The notes under the pieces were generated by a model. The model saw nothing but the letters and a program-made list of their open reading frames with translations, was not told where the DNA came from and made no database searches. From an uncultured Eubacteriales bacterium (lineage in GTDB: Bacteria; Bacillota; Clostridia; Oscillospirales; Butyricicoccaceae), in contig CAKTWY010000033.1 in the NCBI GenBank assembly GCA_934630445.1, forward strand, positions 1 through 15,979: a stretch of DNA of 15,979 nt, read 5' to 3'. This document shows, in pieces, positions 13,337 to 15,979 of the stretch; position 1 is the stretch's first letter, and every line of letters begins with the position of its first letter. The position numbers and the translations under genes are program-made.

Positions 13337-14347
13337 ATGCATTTTGTATCGGTGCCGGAGGGCTACCACTCGAAAATAGACATCCGCAAGACCGAGCGCG
13401 CCATCAAATTTATCAAAGACACCTTTGAGCGCGAGCTGGCTGCGGCGCTGAACCTGGAGCGCATCTCCGCGCCGCTTTTTGTGTTTTCGGAGAGCGGGCT
13501 GAACGACAACCTGAACGGCACTGAGCGGCCGGTGCGCTTTGATATGCTCGATGTCGCCGAGGGCACGGCGGAGATCGTCCACTCGCTCGCGAAGTGGAAG
13601 CGCCTGGCGCTCAAGAGGTACGGCTTTCAGCCCGGCGAAGGCCTTTATACAGATATGAACGCCATCCGCCGCGACGAGGAGCTGGATAACCTCCATTCGA
13701 TGTACGTCGACCAGTGGGACTGGGAGAAGGTCGTCACCCGGGAAGAGCGAAACATCGATTACCTGAAAGATACGGTGCGCCGCATCGTCCATGTGCTGAA
13801 GCTCACGGCGGATAAACTGCACGCCGCCTTCCCGGAGGTCTCGCCCGAGATCTGCGAGGACGTGTATTTCATCACCTCGCAGGAGCTTTTCGACCGCTAT
13901 CCCGACAAAACCCCGAAGGAGCGGGAAAATCTCATCACCGCGGAGAAGAAGAGCGTTTTTATCCTGCAGATCGGGGATAAGCTTTCAAACGGCGAGCGGC
14001 ATGACGGCCGCGCGCCGGACTATGACGACTGGGCGCTCAACGGCGATATCCTCGTCTGGAACGAGACGCTGTCCAGTGCCTTTGAGATCTCTTCCATGGG
14101 CATCCGCGTGGACGAGGCGTCGCTTCGCGCGCAGCTGGAAAAGGCCGGCTGCGAAGAGCGCGCGTCGCTGCCATTCCACAAGATGCTGCTTGGCGGAGAG
14201 CTGCCGCTCACGATGGGTGGCGGCATCGGTCAGAGCCGCATCTGCATGCTGCTGCTGAAAAAAGCGCATATCGGCGAGGTGCAGGCTTCGCTCTGGGGAC
14301 AGGATATGATCGACGCGTGTGCCGAGCACGGGATCACACTGCTGTAA
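13337..14347 (+). CDS. asnA: Aspartate-ammonia ligase (asparagine synthetase A)
   Basis: AsnA makes asparagine from aspartate and ammonia with ATP, giving AMP and pyrophosphate, in the cytoplasm. The 336 residues match the family length (about 330-340). Family-typical segments are visible throughout: KIDIRKTERAIKFIKDTFER near the start, NDNLNGTERPVRFD (residues 55-68), LHSMYVDQWDWEKVV (119-133), GDILVWNETLSSAFEISSMG (237-256), and LTMGGGIGQSRICMLLL near 290-306, the class II aminoacyl-tRNA-synthetase-like ATP site. Its start, ATG 13337, follows GGGGAATGAGAC. It has its own promoter. No clear terminator follows, so some transcription may continue into the DUF4358 lipoprotein gene. Confidence 0.97.
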   Translation: MHFVSVPEGYHSKIDIRKTERAIKFIKDTFERELAAALNLERISAPLFVFSESGLNDNLNGTERPVRFDMLDVAEGTAEIVHSLAKWKRLALKRYGFQPGEGLYTDMNAIRRDEELDNLHSMYVDQWDWEKVVTREERNIDYLKDTVRRIVHVLKLTADKLHAAFPEVSPEICEDVYFITSQELFDRYPDKTPKERENLITAEKKSVFILQIGDKLSNGERHDGRAPDYDDWALNGDILVWNETLSSAFEISSMGIRVDEASLRAQLEKAGCEERASLPFHKMLLGGELPLTMGGGIGQSRICMLLLKKAHIGEVQASLWGQDMIDACAEHGITLL

Positions 14348-14469
14348 ACTGCGCTTCTGTCAGCCTCTGTAAAATCTTTTTGTGCCGCGGCGGAACTTTT
14401 TATCAGACGAGCCGTCAAAGAGAGTGCCGTGCCCAATACGGACATAAAAAGATATTTTGGAGGAACAGC

Positions 14470-15027
14470 ATGAAATTTATGAAAAAATTAACGGCCGCAG
14501 CGCTCGGCCTCACACTCGCAGTCGGTTTCCTGACCGCCTGCACAAAAGCACCGGCCGAGACGCCTGATGTACCTGCACAATTGCCGGAACTCACCGAGGT
14601 CTACGACGCGGTGAAAGAGGCGTACGGCGAGGATTATCTGCCCAGCATGGAGGTCGACGAGGATACGCTGTGCGATATGCTCGGACTGGAAAAAGAATCC
14701 ATTTCTGCCTTTTTCGGCGAGATGCCCATGATGAGCACGCATGTCGACACGTTTATCGGCATCCGTGCGGCGGAGGGCAAGGGCGACGAGGTGGAAAAGG
14801 CTGTGAACGATTATCGCGAAACGCAGGTCTCCAACACCCTGCAGTATCCCATGAACCTGGCAAAAGTGCAGGCCAGCAAGGTCGTGCGCCATGGCGACGA
14901 CGTTTATTTTGTCATGCTTGGCAAGATCAATGACAATATGGACGTTTCTGAAGAAGAAGGCGCGAAATTTGCCGAGGAGCAGGTGAAGATCGGCACCGAC
15001 GCGATCGATGCGATGTACGCGCAGTAA
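14470..15027 (+). CDS. DUF4358 lipoprotein
   Basis: This 185-residue protein begins with a lipoprotein signal peptide: basic start (KFMKK), hydrophobic core and lipobox LTAC, with the modified cysteine at residue 24. A short acidic, proline-rich linker (TKAPAETPDVPAQ) follows. The mature domain resembles DUF4358, seen in many Clostridia: LPSMEVDEDTLCDMLGLEKE, IGIRAAEGKGDEVEKAVNDY, then VVRHGDDVYFVML. It should sit on the outer face of the membrane. No function is established. ATG 14470 is preceded by GGAGG at good spacing; the longer open frame from 14317 has no such site. Strong terminator at 15110-15140. The 122-base gap after asnA holds no convincing promoter or terminator. Confidence 0.85.
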   Translation: MKFMKKLTAAALGLTLAVGFLTACTKAPAETPDVPAQLPELTEVYDAVKEAYGEDYLPSMEVDEDTLCDMLGLEKESISAFFGEMPMMSTHVDTFIGIRAAEGKGDEVEKAVNDYRETQVSNTLQYPMNLAKVQASKVVRHGDDVYFVMLGKINDNMDVSEEEGAKFAEEQVKIGTDAIDAMYAQ

Positions 15028-15109
15028 GAAGCCGCTTTGGGCTGTTTGAAAGCGTATATGCCGGCATCGGCGGAAGAATAGTGTAATTGAAAGCCACACA
15101 TACAAAGAG

Positions 15110-15140
15110 CGCCGCTGAACGAATGTTCAGCGGCGTTTTT
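15110..15140 (+). terminator. Rho-independent terminator after the DUF4358 gene
   Basis: CGCCGCTGAAC (15110-15120) pairs perfectly with GTTCAGCGGCG (15125-15135) around GAAT, followed by five T. It lies between convergent genes; on the minus strand there is no good U-run. Confidence 0.9.
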
Positions 15141-15147
15141 GTTGATA

Positions 15148-15645
15148 TCACAGCTGTACGATCAGCGTTTCGTTTCCATGGGCGCTGACAATGCGCATCA
15201 TATCGTCGAAGGAAACGAAGACCGTCGCCGTATTGTCGTTTGGATGAAAGCCGAGCTTATCGTGCCCGCGCAGCGCCGCGTCAAAGATCACTTCGACGGC
15301 ACATGCTTCGTCGTTGAGCACGCCAAACGGCGTCACCGCGCCGGGCGACAGCCCCAGATAGCGCATCAGACGCTCGTCAGAGGCGAAACTCAGCGCGGTC
15401 GAACCGATCTTGCCGCGCAGGCTTTTCAGGTCGGCGCTTTTTTCTCCGTCAAGCACGACGAGGAAATGCCGCTTCCCGCGTGCGTCGCGCAGAAAAAGGT
15501 TTTTGCAGATTGTTCCCTCCAGATGGAGACCGAGGCGCTGCATGTCCTCCATCGTGTACACAGCGGGATGCTCCCGTATCGTAAAAGGGATGTTTTCGCG
15601 CTCGAGCAGGGCGAGCACTTCACCGCGGGAAAAAATCGTTTCCAT
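15148..15645 (-). CDS. YbaK/ProX-type aminoacyl-tRNA deacylase (ProXp-ala / PrdX-like)
   Basis: This 165-residue single-domain protein belongs to the INS/YbaK family that removes wrong amino acids from tRNA in trans. Segments typical of ProXp-ala (older name PrdX), which hydrolyses Ala-tRNA-Pro, are seen: EHPAVYTMEDMQRLG (25-39), GTICKNLFLRD (44-54, with K48 as the expected key lysine), SADLKSLRGKIGSTALSF, LGLSPGAVTPFGVLND (96-111) and LGFHPNDNTATVFVS. It acts in the cytoplasm with prolyl-tRNA synthetase to keep Pro codons accurate. ATG 15645 follows GAGGT at nine bases. The gene starts 11 bases after the CorA stop, so the two probably share a transcript. Confidence 0.9.
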   Translation of the reverse strand: METIFSRGEVLALLERENIPFTIREHPAVYTMEDMQRLGLHLEGTICKNLFLRDARGKRHFLVVLDGEKSADLKSLRGKIGSTALSFASDERLMRYLGLSPGAVTPFGVLNDEACAVEVIFDAALRGHDKLGFHPNDNTATVFVSFDDMMRIVSAHGNETLIVQL

Positions 15646-15656
15646 GGATGACTACC

Positions 15657-15979
15657 TCACCAAAATTTTTTCTTCTTAAAATACCAGATGCAGACGAACA
15701 CGATCACCGCGCTGAGCACGATGACCGCCGGATAGCCCAGCGGCCAGCGCAGCTCCGGCATGCAGGCGAAATTCATGCCGTACCACCCCGCCACCAGGGA
15801 CAGGGGCAGGAAGATGGTGGTGACGATGGTGAGGATCTTCATGATCCGGTTCTGCCGCAGGTCGATCTCCGCCTCGAACAACTCCCGCACCTGCACGCAG
15901 TACTCCCGCAGCAGCTGGGCCTCGTCCCGCAGGCGGCCCAGGCGCTTTTCCAGTATATGAAACAGCCGCAGCTCTCCGT
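15657..15979 (-). CDS. corA: CorA-family magnesium/divalent cation transporter, C-terminal part (5' end beyond window)
   Basis: The frame is open to the window edge, giving about 106 residues of the C-terminus. The end of the long stalk helix (LREYCVQVRELFEAEIDLRQ) leads into ILTIVTTIFLPLSLVAGWYGMNF. The YGMNF motif after the first membrane span is the selectivity signature of CorA channels. A short loop (ACMPELRWP), a second span (about 20 residues) and a lysine-rich cytoplasmic tail (KKKKFW) complete the pore part. CorA is a pentameric, passive Mg2+/Co2+ channel in the cytoplasmic membrane. An apparent GTG start at 15896 is only an internal valine codon. The deacylase gene follows after 11 bases. 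Confidence 0.93.
   Translation of the reverse strand, partial: GELRLFHILEKRLGRLRDEAQLLREYCVQVRELFEAEIDLRQNRIMKILTIVTTIFLPLSLVAGWYGMNFACMPELRWPLGYPAVIVLSAVIVFVCIWYFKKKKFW

Noticed and set aside
15657..15896. Small complete gene of 79 codons starting at GTG 15896
   Set aside because: The frame is open to the window edge and the upstream codons continue the CorA stalk helix, so this is the C-terminus of a larger gene.

Overview
The window looks like the chromosome of a fairly GC-rich Clostridia-type Firmicute. This rests on gene content (DUF1292, DUF4358 lipoprotein, AsnA, RpiR regulator, a ProX-type deacylase), strong purine-rich ribosome binding sites, sigma-A-like promoters in AT-rich gaps, and an ECF sigma factor with a membrane-anchored partner. 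It is a densely packed, mostly housekeeping region. I see no insertion sequence, CRISPR array, tRNA, rRNA or phage gene.

Left part (1-6850): the tail of a probable metallo-beta-lactamase-fold protein ends at 212. Next, read leftward, is a three-gene operon: an ECF sigma factor (6767-6231), a giant 1664-residue alpha-2-macroglobulin-like membrane protein whose short basic N-terminal cytoplasmic head sits where an anti-sigma domain would be (6237-1243), and an exported MEMO-family protein (1205-297). The sigma gene is preceded by a sigma-A-like promoter and by TGTAAC-N17-CGTC, which looks like an ECF autoregulatory promoter. This operon is the most interesting system here.

Middle (6950-8400): a DUF1292 gene, then a gap holding a strong candidate 6S RNA (about 7403-7592), then tcdA (tRNA t6A dehydratase). 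tcdA is convergent with and overlaps an OPA-like MFS transporter gene that is read through the tcdA terminator hairpin.

8341-10800: the MFS transporter and an upstream RpiR/SIS regulator form a likely leftward operon. The regulator has a near-perfect sigma-A promoter with an inverted-repeat operator over its start site.

10800-12520: a TSUP (TauE/SafE) transporter is split into two half-size genes joined by a GTGA overlap, with a 17-bp hairpin directly before the first start codon. The second half ends inside the stop codon of a convergent TIM-barrel protein of unknown reaction.

12519-15979: a membrane protein of unknown function, asnA (asparagine synthetase A), a DUF4358 lipoprotein, and a leftward pair made of the C-terminal part of CorA and a ProXp-ala/PrdX-type tRNA deacylase.
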